Part shown: in pieces, positions 32,707 through 40,668 of the stretch | How positions within the stretch are numbered: the first letter of the stretch is position 1 | Layout of the letters: each line of letters begins with the position of its first letter | Virus record (IMG/VR): IMGVR_UViG_3300021197_000388 | Span: 1 to 45,637 of that record | From: a virus | Direction: 5' to 3' (one strand) | Length of the DNA stretch: 45,637 bases | The notes under the pieces: generated by a model | Seen by the model: the letters and a program-made list of their open reading frames with translations, nothing else | What the model was told of the DNA's origin: nothing | Database searches by the model: none | Made by a program: the position numbers and the translations under genes

Positions 32707-32952
32707 TTACCACATCTTGCACGACCAATAACGGGCCGTAAGTTTGTCCAACTTTTTTGTATCACAACCATGCCTAGCCCGAAACGATTTCCTGCGCTTC
32801 GGGTTTGATTTCTTAATGGTCATGTTGGCGTCCCCGAAACGAATAATCTTCTCGGTGCCTTTGTCACAAGCCTTTACAACAAACTTCTTCCCGCCAGAAA
32901 CTTGACGTTTGGGCTTGTTGCACTTCATCTTAGCCTTGTCGATCTTAGCCAT
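32707..32952 (-). CDS. Small very basic protein (RRKSFRARH type)
   Basis: 81 residues, about one third K and R. Blocks KMKCNKPKRQVSGGKKFVVK, EKIIRFGDANM, RRKSFRARHGCD and ARYWSCKMW identify a family found in many marine phages. Four cysteines could bind zinc. Probable virion-associated or DNA-condensing protein; unproven. Confidence 0.65.
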   Translation of the reverse strand: MAKIDKAKMKCNKPKRQVSGGKKFVVKACDKGTEKIIRFGDANMTIKKSNPKRRKSFRARHGCDTKKLDKLTARYWSCKMW

Positions 32953-33349
32953 AGGTTTTACGAAGATATAAAATTACAGTATAAGTATCCGCAGAAGTGT
33001 GGCCCACTGTGGTAAAGTTAAGGTCCCCAGTTTTGCCGCTTCCAGAATTGTTGGTTAAACCTCCAAAAACCGTATAGTTATGATCACCACTTTGATTTTC
33101 ACCAAGCTCAATACAAAAAGCATCCGTAGTTGCATCCCACAGAATCTGCACTTTCATGCCGATGCACTGCCACCAGATACGTTCAATGGCAACCCCTGTG
33201 CAGGGATTGCCATCAGTATCAGTTTCCAACGCGCTTACGTCAACTTTAGTAACAGCAGATTCACCCGTGCCATCAGACACGTTGGTGAACTTAAAGGCCG
33301 CTGTTTTTCGCCCATCATAAATTGTTTGGGTCGTTACGGCGTCAGCCAT
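32945..33349 (-). CDS. Small beta-rich virion protein
   Basis: 134 residues. TTQTIYDGRKTAAFKFTNVS, then IERIWWQCIGMKVQILWD, and GHTSADTYTVILYLRKTYG. The pattern is familiar from marine phage structural gene clusters. Likely virion component. Confidence 0.6.
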   Translation of the reverse strand: MADAVTTQTIYDGRKTAAFKFTNVSDGTGESAVTKVDVSALETDTDGNPCTGVAIERIWWQCIGMKVQILWDATTDAFCIELGENQSGDHNYTVFGGLTNNSGSGKTGDLNFTTVGHTSADTYTVILYLRKTYG

Positions 33350-33371
33350 GTTAGCTACTCCTCATGTTAGT

Positions 33372-33989
33372 TTAAGAAGCTACGTCATAGCCAGTGATTG
33401 TAATAACTAATCTACCCGCTGTATAAGTAGCATCGGTTGTTGCTCCGGCGGTTAAGTAAAGATACTGATCCGCCACAATATCGCCACCAGCAACTAGACT
33501 ACCCGCTGCTAAATCACCTGAGTTGATAATCAAAGTCTCAGTTAAATCAGAAATAGGAGTATCCTCAACACCTGTAGCTTCAGTAGCAGAATGCAAATTA
33601 ATATCTGGATCACCCCCCGCTGGAGTCTCAAGGCACATCATAGTAACGCCGAATACCGTACCTTGGTTTGCCGTTGTAACGCGACCAATGTAAGCAACAC
33701 CCGAACCGTCTTTACCAATGATGTCCCCAGCCGCAGTCGAGCGCAAACCAGTAAGGTCAATCAAAAGAGTGGTTTTTACGATATTGACGTTTGTTGAAGT
33801 ATCGCTTTTGAACCGCTCTACTTGTGTAACGTATACAGCCGCAGTTCCTTCGATGCCAGCACCGCCAGCAGCTTCAGTCGCCATTTTCGATCCGCTGGTA
33901 ATCGTAATTTCACCAGTAGTCGCATTTTTAGATACAGTTTCAAAACCGTTTTCAGAACGCACTGGTCCTGAGAAAGTTGTATTAGCCAT
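33372..33989 (-). CDS. Putative capsid decoration/structural protein
   Basis: 205 residues from ATG 33989, which has AGGAGATCTTC upstream; seven further residues upstream are not needed. Starts MANTTFSGPVRSENGFETVS, a start seen in many marine phage structural proteins. S/T/G-rich and beta-rich. Lies directly after the capsid-gene terminator. Confidence 0.6.
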   Translation of the reverse strand: MANTTFSGPVRSENGFETVSKNATTGEITITSGSKMATEAAGGAGIEGTAAVYVTQVERFKSDTSTNVNIVKTTLLIDLTGLRSTAAGDIIGKDGSGVAYIGRVTTANQGTVFGVTMMCLETPAGGDPDINLHSATEATGVEDTPISDLTETLIINSGDLAAGSLVAGGDIVADQYLYLTAGATTDATYTAGRLVITITGYDVAS

Positions 33990-34014
33990 GAAGATCTCCT
34001 GTCTTGGCAAATGT

Positions 34015-34033
34015 CAGCCGCACCGTGCGGCTG
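34015..34033 (-). terminator. Second hairpin after the capsid gene
   Basis: CAGCCGCA and TGCGGCTG pair perfectly around a three-base CCG loop. No U-run follows on the minus strand. It lies just upstream of the gene at 33989 and may be a 5' mRNA hairpin or processing site for the downstream transcript. Confidence 0.45.
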
Positions 34034-34067
34034 TCAGGGATACCAAAAGAATACATGACATTCAGGC

Positions 34068-34096
34068 AAAAAGAAAGGGGCTACCGAAGTAGCCCC
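34068..34096 (-). terminator. Intrinsic terminator after the major capsid gene (UUCG tetraloop)
   Basis: On the minus strand GGGGCTAC pairs with GTAGCCCC around a TTCG tetraloop, followed by TTTCTTTTT. It starts 48 bases after the capsid stop. Partial readthrough would give capsid mRNA in excess of the genes downstream. Confidence 0.85.
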
Positions 34097-34143
34097 CAGT
34101 TTGGGAGGAGAGGTATGAAACCCCACCCAAACTATAGCACGTT

Positions 34144-35055
34144 TTACGCTCCGGGTGAACCGAATACTGCGCGTGGGTCGCTGAAGCCAAAGCTGTAGCG
34201 TTCACGAGCTTTAAAGCGCATGTTGCCAGTGTCGAAATCGGCTTCCATGTTTGTAGACAATGGAGTCCGTTCGAAGTGAACAAAGCCACGAGGCGCATCT
34301 GTTTTAATGAAAAACGCGTCAGGATCTGTCAGGAAATCATTGACGGCGTAACCGTCAGGTAACATCCCCATAGACCGGATAGCGTTTGTATCATTATCAG
34401 CAGTGCCAACACGAAGGTTTGAAACCATCAAACGCTCTGCAACGAATTGCAGTTGACGCGGAATCATCAGTTTCATGCCACGAAGGGCAACCTTCAAACC
34501 ACGCTCGTCAACAAAACCTGCGATATTGATAAGGGCATCTTCAAGAGATGTCTCGTTCAAATCCGCAGCAGTTGATGGTTCGTTAGCAAATGTTCCACCG
34601 TTGGTTAACGGGTGGTCCGTCGCACAAAGCGCAACACCATCACCGCCAGCAGTCGCGCCAGCAGTAAATGCGTTGTTAAGAACCGCAGCGGCCTTAACTT
34701 GCTTTGTGTGTGCCATAGAACGAGCCAACGCACGAGTGTAACGCGAACCAAGACGATCATACAGATTGTCTTCGATAGCTTCCTCAGTAATAGAGAACGC
34801 TAGTGCGATAGTTTCGTGGTTGTAACGAGCAGTGTAAGCCTCGTTAGCGTCGTCAAAGTTTACAGCAGAACCTTCCGATTTGGTTGGTGCCGCTCCGAAC
34901 CCACTCAACATAACTTCCTCTTCGAATGCTCGATCAGAAGATTCTGTTGTGTAGATCTCCGCGTGTTGGTTTTCGTACCTGTCGTACTCCATACCAAACA
35001 GCGCGTTGAGGCCCGGTTCTAGCTCTTTCGCTAGTTGTGCGCGAGAAATAGCCAT
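34144..35055 (-). CDS. Major capsid protein (HK97-fold/gpT-like)
   Basis: 303 residues. AISRAQLAKELEPGLNALFG at the N-terminus, then helix ARYNHETIALAFSITEEAIE. A central block LKVALRGMKLMIPRQLQFVA and C-terminal TDAPRGFVHFERTPLSTNME with FKARERYSFGFSDPRAVFG close the domain. This order matches HK97-fold capsid proteins of the gpT type. The scaffold is a separate gene (36205), and a strong terminator follows. The gene context fits the most abundant virion protein. Confidence 0.85.
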   Translation of the reverse strand: MAISRAQLAKELEPGLNALFGMEYDRYENQHAEIYTTESSDRAFEEEVMLSGFGAAPTKSEGSAVNFDDANEAYTARYNHETIALAFSITEEAIEDNLYDRLGSRYTRALARSMAHTKQVKAAAVLNNAFTAGATAGGDGVALCATDHPLTNGGTFANEPSTAADLNETSLEDALINIAGFVDERGLKVALRGMKLMIPRQLQFVAERLMVSNLRVGTADNDTNAIRSMGMLPDGYAVNDFLTDPDAFFIKTDAPRGFVHFERTPLSTNMEADFDTGNMRFKARERYSFGFSDPRAVFGSPGA

Positions 35056-35068
35056 TCGTTAGACCTCC

Positions 35069-35713
35069 TTATACGCCCGTCGTAGAAACAGTGCCCGCAG
35101 CAATGGAGCCAGTCGGCGCATTGAAGTGGTTGTTTATACGAACGATTAATGGAATACCAGCAGCAGTGAAATCAGAATTATCGGGGTCATCTTGAACGCC
35201 CATAATTCTTAAAGCCAACGTGTTGGTGGTTGCAATGGTGTTTAAATCCGCTGTCGCAGAAGATAACCCCGTAGTAGTCGAACCACTGTTCCCTGTTGCA
35301 AACGCAACGTTTGCGAACACAGCTGCACGAATCTCTGCTTCAGTGTTTGCCGCAGCAACTACGTTGGACGTAGCAATTGTGAACAACTGATTTGGATCAT
35401 CGTACAAAAAGGCTTTGACAGGGAAGTTAGAATCCGCGCCAGAACCGGGCCAAAAGTTCGAAAAGATTTTTTCACCGGTTGTTGACGAAACATACTCACA
35501 ACCTCCGAAAACTCCTACAATAGAGACAGTCCCACCAGCCGCAGCTTGTAGGTCGTCAATAACACCCCCAGCTAACGGGATAACCGCCATGCCTTGGAAT
35601 ATTGGATTAGAGTTGTCAGAAGCAATGCGGTATTCCGTCATTCCAGTGGAATTGGTCGATTGACCAATCTTTCCAATCGGTCGAAGACCGAAGGAACCAT
35701 TAGAATTTGCCAT
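35069..35713 (-). CDS. Capsid-associated/decoration-like protein
   Basis: 214 residues. NGSFGLRPIGKIGQSTNSTG then YRIASDNSNPIFQGMAVIPL, and a long beta-rich T/A-rich remainder. It lies directly upstream of the capsid gene in the same operon, as decoration proteins do. It may instead be a minor capsid protein. Confidence 0.65.
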   Translation of the reverse strand: MANSNGSFGLRPIGKIGQSTNSTGMTEYRIASDNSNPIFQGMAVIPLAGGVIDDLQAAAGGTVSIVGVFGGCEYVSSTTGEKIFSNFWPGSGADSNFPVKAFLYDDPNQLFTIATSNVVAAANTEAEIRAAVFANVAFATGNSGSTTTGLSSATADLNTIATTNTLALRIMGVQDDPDNSDFTAAGIPLIVRINNHFNAPTGSIAAGTVSTTGV

Positions 35714-35741
35714 AATAAGCTCCTATTTACAGCAATTAAAA

Positions 35742-36200
35742 TTAATCGGAGTCTCTACGAGAACCTCCGAACGATACACGACTTTGCCGACTGTTCGTTA
35801 TCGGCATTGAAGGATGTTGCTCCTTCATAAGGTCCTGATCTACCGCTGTCATTTGTTCGCGGGTTCTGCCCCCGTAATATGCAGTTCTTTCGTCCACTGT
35901 TTCAACAGGTATACGGCACAGCATCAGTCCGCCTTGTCCGATCACACCCTCATATCGACCCTCGTCAATAGTAGGCGCTTCGTAGTTTGGATACTCATCT
36001 TTCCGGACAGGTTCCCATCCTTCTCGTAGCTTAGAGTTGACATTCATTTTGTCCTCTTCGCCACGCATTGCAACTCGTATCCAACGATGCACAAAGCCAT
36101 CTGGGGCAGTAGGTGCAGCAAGGTGACTGGGCGGAGCCCAGGGTTTTCTGCGCGTTTCTGATTCGCGTGTTTCGCTTGCGCGAGGTTTTCTGTCAGCCAT
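35742..36200 (-). CDS. Capsid-region protein of unknown function
   Basis: 152 residues, charged N-terminus (RKPRASETRESETRRKPW), then APDGFVHRWIRVAMRGEEDK and LREGWEPVRKDEYPNYEAPT. The pattern is known from marine phage capsid operons. A scaffold helper or head-completion role is possible. It lies between the scaffold and the decoration gene. Confidence 0.6.
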   Translation of the reverse strand: MADRKPRASETRESETRRKPWAPPSHLAAPTAPDGFVHRWIRVAMRGEEDKMNVNSKLREGWEPVRKDEYPNYEAPTIDEGRYEGVIGQGGLMLCRIPVETVDERTAYYGGRTREQMTAVDQDLMKEQHPSMPITNSRQSRVSFGGSRRDSD

Positions 36201-36204
36201 AATA

Positions 36205-37119
36205 TTAATCCTTCACAAACTTTGCATATTCTTCAAGCGGTACATTAAGACGTTTCGCCATCGCTATTTGTGACGGTGATAGTTTAACCGACCTGCGCCC
36301 TGATTTGTTACTGCGGGATGCTGAAGCAGCAGCAGATGCGACCTGTGCTCCACCCGATTTCTTCTTCGTCTCAAACTTATGAGGAAACTCAGTTCGTATG
36401 CGACGATCCACTTCAGTGTAATACTCTTCCGTCTCCGGGTCAAACCCTTCCTCTTCTACGAGCTTACGATGAATACCAAATGCCGCATACGTCATAACTT
36501 CGTCTGCGCCAAACCAATCATTTTTTTCTGCCCAAGACTGAGCTTTGGGATCCGGAGCCGGGGCCGGGGCCTGTTGTTGCGGAGGCTGCTGTTGTTGCTG
36601 CACCTTTTGCCTCTGTTGAGGCTGCTGTTGTTGCTGCACCTGCTGCCTTTCAGCACGAGCTTTAGCCAAGTTATACTTGTCTTTCTCAACTGCAATTCTG
36701 GACATAGCCTCTTGAGCCTGGAACATAGCGTCCGTATCGCCCGTCTCATGGGCTTGGCGATAAGCTTGTTTTACCGCCGCCTCTTGAGACTCTAAGCGAT
36801 TTCCATACTCAACAAGATAGCCCTTGTCCAAATTCTGCATCTGGCCTTTTAGCTGTTGGTTCTCCTGCAACAACTGTTGAGCCATTCGAACCGCCTCTTC
36901 GCGGTCACGCTCTTCTTTACGGTATTTCTCCGTAAGTTTTTTAATTCGAGATTGGACCTTGTTACTGTAGTTATCCAACTCGTCTTCTTGAACAGGTTCC
37001 GAAGCCTCTACCTTGGCAGGGCCCTGCTCTTTTTCTACCTCCTGAGATTCTGAAATCTCAGGCTTATCCACTTCTACTTCTACACCCTCGTCCTCTACGA
37101 GATCTTGTTCTTCAGCCAT
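36205..37119 (-). CDS. Scaffolding protein
   Basis: 304 residues. An acidic N-terminus (EDEGVEVEVDKPEISESQEV) is followed by coiled-coil helices (KLTEKYRKEERDREEAVRMA). Residues around 165-195 are Q/P-rich (QQVQQQQQPQQRQKVQ). The basic end LSPSQIAMAKRLNVPLEEYA is typical of the capsid-binding tail of scaffolds. It guides assembly of the shell and leaves before maturation. Its place upstream of capsid genes fits. Confidence 0.75.
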   Translation of the reverse strand: MAEEQDLVEDEGVEVEVDKPEISESQEVEKEQGPAKVEASEPVQEDELDNYSNKVQSRIKKLTEKYRKEERDREEAVRMAQQLLQENQQLKGQMQNLDKGYLVEYGNRLESQEAAVKQAYRQAHETGDTDAMFQAQEAMSRIAVEKDKYNLAKARAERQQVQQQQQPQQRQKVQQQQQPPQQQAPAPAPDPKAQSWAEKNDWFGADEVMTYAAFGIHRKLVEEEGFDPETEEYYTEVDRRIRTEFPHKFETKKKSGGAQVASAAASASRSNKSGRRSVKLSPSQIAMAKRLNVPLEEYAKFVKD

Positions 37120-37128
37120 TAGTGTCTC

Positions 37129-37617
37129 CTAAACCTGCTTAATGTCGTCGGGCTCTAAGATCGTAGCAATAACCTCATCGTCATTGATTATACGAACTTC
37201 GCCGCCGTCAATTTTAAATCGTGATCCCGAGTATCTACCGATACAGACCCACTGTCCCTCGGCGCACCAAGGTGATGCATCAGGGCCAAACTTGTCTGGA
37301 TCTTTATACGCTAAAGGACCAATCTTTAAGACATACGCAACAACTGTGGCAACAGCTTCACGGTCCCTAATCTCATCTGGGATGTGCAAACCGCCTTGAG
37401 TCTTAGTCGCACCCTGATAAGGCATAACCAACACACGCCAGCCTGTGGGCTGCGGAAGTCTTTCAAGCAAGGGTTTTTCTAAAAGAGAAGGATCTAAAAC
37501 CTTCTCGGTGGTATCAACATATGCGCTACCAACAGCAGAAGACGCAGACGCTTTGTCTGTCTTCGTTTTGTTCATTTTCTGCGCGACATGTTCAGGAAGA
37601 TATAAGGTCTTCGACAT
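37129..37617 (-). CDS. GroES-like co-chaperonin
   Basis: 162 residues from ATG 37617, with CTGGAGAACC upstream, overlapping the previous gene. The C-terminal 100 residues are the Cpn10 barrel: GWRVLVMPYQGATKTQGGLH, then VLKIGPLAYKD, YSGSRFKIDGGEVRIINDDE and VIATI. The mobile-loop region holds GGLHIPDE. The N-terminal 55 residues are an extension not in GroES. It likely caps host GroEL during capsid protein folding, as phage T4 gp31 does. Located upstream of the scaffold gene. Confidence 0.8.
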   Translation of the reverse strand: MSKTLYLPEHVAQKMNKTKTDKASASSAVGSAYVDTTEKVLDPSLLEKPLLERLPQPTGWRVLVMPYQGATKTQGGLHIPDEIRDREAVATVVAYVLKIGPLAYKDPDKFGPDASPWCAEGQWVCIGRYSGSRFKIDGGEVRIINDDEVIATILEPDDIKQV

Positions 37618-37804
37618 CGTCAGCGTGGTTCTCCAGCAGGGCTTTGATTTCCTCACGAGCGTAGGAGATGCCCCGTATTTCCCCTACCATGAGTTTATAA
37701 TGCTCCCAGTCTTTAGCAGCATCCATTCCCAGCGCACTTGCAATTTCTTGTTCGCGCTGATTAAGCAACTTATACATATATGTAGCAAAAGCAACAGCGT
37801 CCAT
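37592..37804 (-). CDS. Small helical protein, 70 residues
   Basis: Begins ATG 37804, sharing a base with the upstream stop, and overlaps the GroES-like gene. Sequence is all-helical (FATYMYKLLNQREQEIASAL, WEHYKLMVGEIRGISYAREE). Its size and place suit an assembly accessory, but no family is recognised. Confidence 0.6.
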   Translation of the reverse strand: MDAVAFATYMYKLLNQREQEIASALGMDAAKDWEHYKLMVGEIRGISYAREEIKALLENHADDVEDLISS

Positions 37805-38286
37805 TAAAGAATATCTCTGCTACTGTGTTCTGTGCTTGATGTAATAGGTCCACCGGATACCCACGCATCACACACTCTATTCGACGCACATTTAAATTTT
37901 AAAAATTGACAATAGCCTAAATCACCCGCGTCTATACTGTCGTAAGGATCCGCAACATCGCTTTCACCAATTCCTTTTGCGATACAATCGAGTATCTCCG
38001 GAGTTTGATTAAACGCGGCGCAATTTCCGCAACGACTTTCAATAGCCGCGTCCACACTTGTTTTGAACGTCTTTGCTATCTTTTCCCAAAAATCGTTGTT
38101 TTCTCCAGTTTCATCCAACTCAGGATTCAATGGGCCATACTGATATTCGTCTATAGCTTCTTGCCGATTTTCAATGTTCAACTTAATATCTTGGGTGGGG
38201 AGAGGGCATGAATCACCGCTCTCATCTGCCTCCATCTTGTCTACAGGCATTCCCTCCGGAAGAATTTTTATGACTATCGTGGTCAT
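37804..38286 (-). CDS. Cysteine-rich virion-region protein
   Basis: 160 residues. The C-terminal part holds a cysteine cluster: SRCGNCAAFNQT, LDCIAKGI, GYCQFLKFKCASNRVCDAWV, then GGPI. Six cysteines spaced in this way suggest an iron-sulphur or zinc site. The pattern is known from marine phages as a hypothetical protein. Acidic N-terminal half. Confidence 0.65.
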   Translation of the reverse strand: MTTIVIKILPEGMPVDKMEADESGDSCPLPTQDIKLNIENRQEAIDEYQYGPLNPELDETGENNDFWEKIAKTFKTSVDAAIESRCGNCAAFNQTPEILDCIAKGIGESDVADPYDSIDAGDLGYCQFLKFKCASNRVCDAWVSGGPITSSTEHSSRDIL

Positions 38287-38525
38287 CAGTACGTCTCTCC
38301 GCCACCAAAGCCACTTGTCTGAGCTCTACCACCACTAGAAAACTTCTTGGGCTTCTTATCCAACATTTCTTCGAATATCTCAGGGTTTTTGCGAAGAAGT
38401 TTCTCCACCTCTTGCGCTACCGCAGTCTGTCCTCCCGCGTTGCGGCTCTTCGAACCGCCCATCGCTTCGTCCCCTGTGGCACCCTTTAAAAACCGTTTTA
38501 GTTGTTCTTCTGTAAAACTCGCCAT
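38286..38525 (-). CDS. Small basic/glycine-rich protein, 79 residues
   Basis: Helical start (FTEEQLKRFLKGATG), then a helix VEKLLRKNPEIFEEMLDKKP and an SSGG tail rich in G. No family recognised. The SSGG element recurs in the gene at 40471. Confidence 0.55.
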   Translation of the reverse strand: MASFTEEQLKRFLKGATGDEAMGGSKSRNAGGQTAVAQEVEKLLRKNPEIFEEMLDKKPKKFSSGGRAQTSGFGGGETY

Positions 38526-38534
38526 AACAAGCTC

Positions 38535-39011
38535 CTAATCTATCAGTTCAAAATGGGGACCATCAATAAACGGACGACGACCCTGTGATCTGCGCAAGTC
38601 TATATACGCATTCATTGCTTCTTCCATTGTACCTTCCCATTTGCGAATGTCCATTGGATACGGCATCTCAGGTGTGCCCCACGCTGCACCCCAACAAATG
38701 GGGACGTTTAAGTGTGTTGCTGCCTCTTTAATCGCATCGGCAAGATCATCATAAACCGAGAGTTCCCAACTCGCCCTCCCATTTATGAACGCCATAATGT
38801 CGAAAGCCTTGCCCTCAAGGTGCTTAGACTTCATCGTCTGACTAGCCCCCTTAGCAACAAGCTCCTTCTGCTGCTCAATGGTTCTCATCCCCTGAACCAC
38901 CCCGAAGTCGGTCTTGGTCAAAGTAATAGCCATCTTGATCACAGCCTGTAACCCGTCATCAATACCTTCAAGACGATCAAGGCTACGTCTGCTTAACTTA
39001 AACTCGCTCAT
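38535..39011 (-). CDS. Endolysin, M15 (L-alanyl-D-glutamate/D-Ala peptidase type)
   Basis: 158 residues from ATG 39011 (AGAGGAAATGAT upstream); the longer in-frame extension is rejected. Metal site: SKHLEGKAFDI gives H64 and D71, and GPHFEL gives H153 near the end. The order is that of M15C peptidases from phage. The enzyme cuts peptidoglycan stem peptides at lysis. It lies next to the holin gene, as in a lysis cassette. No signal peptide is seen, so it needs the holin. Confidence 0.85.
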   Translation of the reverse strand: MSEFKLSRRSLDRLEGIDDGLQAVIKMAITLTKTDFGVVQGMRTIEQQKELVAKGASQTMKSKHLEGKAFDIMAFINGRASWELSVYDDLADAIKEAATHLNVPICWGAAWGTPEMPYPMDIRKWEGTMEEAMNAYIDLRRSQGRRPFIDGPHFELID

Positions 39012-39012
39012 A

Positions 39013-39402
39013 TCATTTCCTCTTAAAGAATGCCTGCACTCCGCGCACACCAAAACTTGCCGAAATTGCAATTCCAAGGCTGTAAAAATACCAGTCCGGA
39101 GCTTTTGAAAGCTGCGCAAACCCACGATCAACCCAACCTTCTGCGCCCGGAATCCAACATAAAATCAAAGGGATAGACAGGATTACAACGAACCATTCGT
39201 CCTTCCAACTTGATTTTGCGCCCTCCGCCATAATGCGCTCCCAGTCGGCAACGCTGGTCTTTTCAGACAAAAGTATCTGCGCCTTCGCCTTGGCCTCAGT
39301 AAGTTTTAGCTCCGCAGCCGCAGCATTCTTATCAGCCTTCCCTTGGAGCCATGATCCAGCAAGATTAGCTATCGGCCCTAATGCAGCAGTAAAAATACTC
39401 AT
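39013..39402 (-). CDS. Holin, 3-TM type (GTA_holin_3TM-like)
   Basis: 129 residues. An N-terminal hydrophobic helix (TAALGPIANLAGSWLQ) and a cytoplasmic K/A-rich helix (AAAELKLTEAKAKAQI) come first. SSWKDEWFVVILSIPLILCW follows and a last segment is WYFYSLGIAISASFGVRGV. These match the family pattern. Such holins open the inner membrane for the endolysin. The gene is one base upstream of the endolysin, in the operon direction. Confidence 0.8.
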   Translation of the reverse strand: MSIFTAALGPIANLAGSWLQGKADKNAAAAELKLTEAKAKAQILLSEKTSVADWERIMAEGAKSSWKDEWFVVILSIPLILCWIPGAEGWVDRGFAQLSKAPDWYFYSLGIAISASFGVRGVQAFFKRK

Positions 39403-39599
39403 TTCTCAGAACTCAACCAAACGGCTATTGTTCCAGTCATTGCTCCGCTGACTACCGAAATCATCGCTGATTGTTGGGTTGATAAATCATCAAGCGTCAT
39501 TCCCCAATTAATTACGCGAATGTACATCACCATCATGACGAACATCATAATACGGGGCATCAAGCGGTATTGCAAAATCTTTTCAAAGGTATTTGCCAT
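39399..39599 (-). CDS. Small two-TM membrane protein
   Basis: 66 residues with hydrophobic spans LMPRIMMFVMMVMYIRVINW and MISVVSGAMTGTIAVWL. The pattern is found next to lysis genes in marine phages. Possible holin or antiholin partner, inferred from position. Confidence 0.65.
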   Translation of the reverse strand: MANTFEKILQYRLMPRIMMFVMMVMYIRVINWGMTLDDLSTQQSAMISVVSGAMTGTIAVWLSSEK

Positions 39600-39600
39600 G

Positions 39601-39855
39601 TTACACCTCTATGTTTAACTTCGTTCCCTGCGGTCGATCCGCATTAGTCTTGCGCCCAAACCTATCATAACTTTCCTGTAAGTCCAATCGTTGCTTTATA
39701 AGAGCCTCTAAATGGCTGTGATTAGCCCTGTGTTCTTTTTCTACCCTCTGCTCCACAAGATGCGTTTCTATGCGCTCACGGGCCCGCGTTTGGGCGTGTA
39801 TGTCGCTTCCTACATTAAAAGGAGCAGAGCCTACTCCTGAAACCCCGTCCGCCAT
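39601..39855 (-). CDS. Small helical protein in the lysis cluster
   Basis: 84 residues from ATG 39855, which shares a base with the upstream stop (TGATG). Charged helix: HAQTRARERIETHLVEQRVE, then HSHLEALIKQRLDLQESYDR. May be a spanin-like or lysis regulator. No signal sequence was seen. Confidence 0.55.
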   Translation of the reverse strand: MADGVSGVGSAPFNVGSDIHAQTRARERIETHLVEQRVEKEHRANHSHLEALIKQRLDLQESYDRFGRKTNADRPQGTKLNIEV

Positions 39856-40298
39856 CAAATGCGCCCCTGCTTTGCTAAAATTATCACAACAGTCATTCCC
39901 ATCAATATAGCGACAATCGCTACAGACCCGCCGTAAATAATAAACCTCTCCATCATTTTTTGCTTGCGTTTCTTTTCCGCCAAAACTTTGGCTTTGCGGT
40001 CTTTCCTAGCTTGAACTCGTATTGCTTGGAGCTCCCCCCAAGCAGAGAACCCTCGCGTGGCTATTACAATCTGCCGAAGTTCCTCCTCGGCATCTTTAGC
40101 CCGTTGCAAGTTAACAAATGTCTCCATGGCATTTTCATCGGAACCAGAGAACAAACTGTTCTTCTTACGCTCATGCGCAGCGCGTAAATCATCCACCCCG
40201 TCAAAAAACTCACCAATCTGCTTGGTAACATTAACGAGTTCCTTGCCCGCAGAAACAGCAGACTTAACTGCTGCCAGTGCTGTAAATGGATCTATCAT
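39855..40298 (-). CDS. Coiled-coil protein with C-terminal membrane anchor
   Basis: 147 residues. Starts DPFTALAAVKSAVSAGKELV, a familiar start in marine phages. A basic coiled coil follows (QARKDRKAKVLAEKKRKQ), and FIIYGGSVAIVAILMGMTVV is a single C-terminal TM span. Location suggests a lysis-related inner-membrane protein. The role is unproven. Confidence 0.6.
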   Translation of the reverse strand: MIDPFTALAAVKSAVSAGKELVNVTKQIGEFFDGVDDLRAAHERKKNSLFSGSDENAMETFVNLQRAKDAEEELRQIVIATRGFSAWGELQAIRVQARKDRKAKVLAEKKRKQKMMERFIIYGGSVAIVAILMGMTVVIILAKQGRI

Positions 40299-40471
40299 AC
40301 ACGGTCACCCACCTTGGCTACAGGAGGACACCGATAATCATACGGTATCCGTATAATCCGCGGGTAATGATAGTAAAAATAAGAAACGTCTCTAGGACAG
40401 CGATACACACACGCCTTGTACATGTCGCCGCCATGCATACCCACCAACACTGCGGTGAGAGCGCACAACAC
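40295..40471 (-). CDS. Small secreted cysteine protein (GTG start)
   Basis: 58 residues. GTG 40471 overlaps the previous TAG (TAGTG), and the stop is in an ATGA overlap with the next gene. The N-terminus LCALTAVLVGM is hydrophobic, like a short signal or anchor. It then reads YKACVYRCPRDVSYFYYHYP and ends RIPYDYRCPP and a polar tail. Four cysteines (3, 21, 25, 48) could form disulfides in the periplasm. Its aromatic-rich pattern is familiar from marine phages. Possible outer spanin or lysis accessory. Confidence 0.6.
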   Translation of the reverse strand: MLCALTAVLVGMHGGDMYKACVYRCPRDVSYFYYHYPRIIRIPYDYRCPPVAKVGDRV

Positions 40472-40668
40472 TAGAACTCTCCAACAAACCTCTGAGGTCG
40501 GGCTATCGGACTAAACCGCCTGTTCACCATACCGCCAGAAGAATATTTACTTTTACCCGCTTTGCTTAACGCAATAGCAACCGCTTGATCTTGCGGTTTC
40601 CCAGCAGCCATTTCTGTCTTGATGTTCTGGCTGATAACACCTTTAGATTTGCCTTCTTTTAGAGGCAT
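40471..40668 (-). CDS. DUF6496-like small protein
   Basis: 65 residues. [20 protein letters not shown] then [19 protein letters not shown] is the pattern of DUF6496, widely found in phages next to the portal gene. Basic and helical, with a [10 protein letters not shown] tail. Role unknown. Confidence 0.7.
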   Translation of the reverse strand: MPLKEGKSKGVISQNIKTEMAAGKPQDQAVAIALSKAGKSKYSSGGMVNRRFSPIARPQRFVGEF

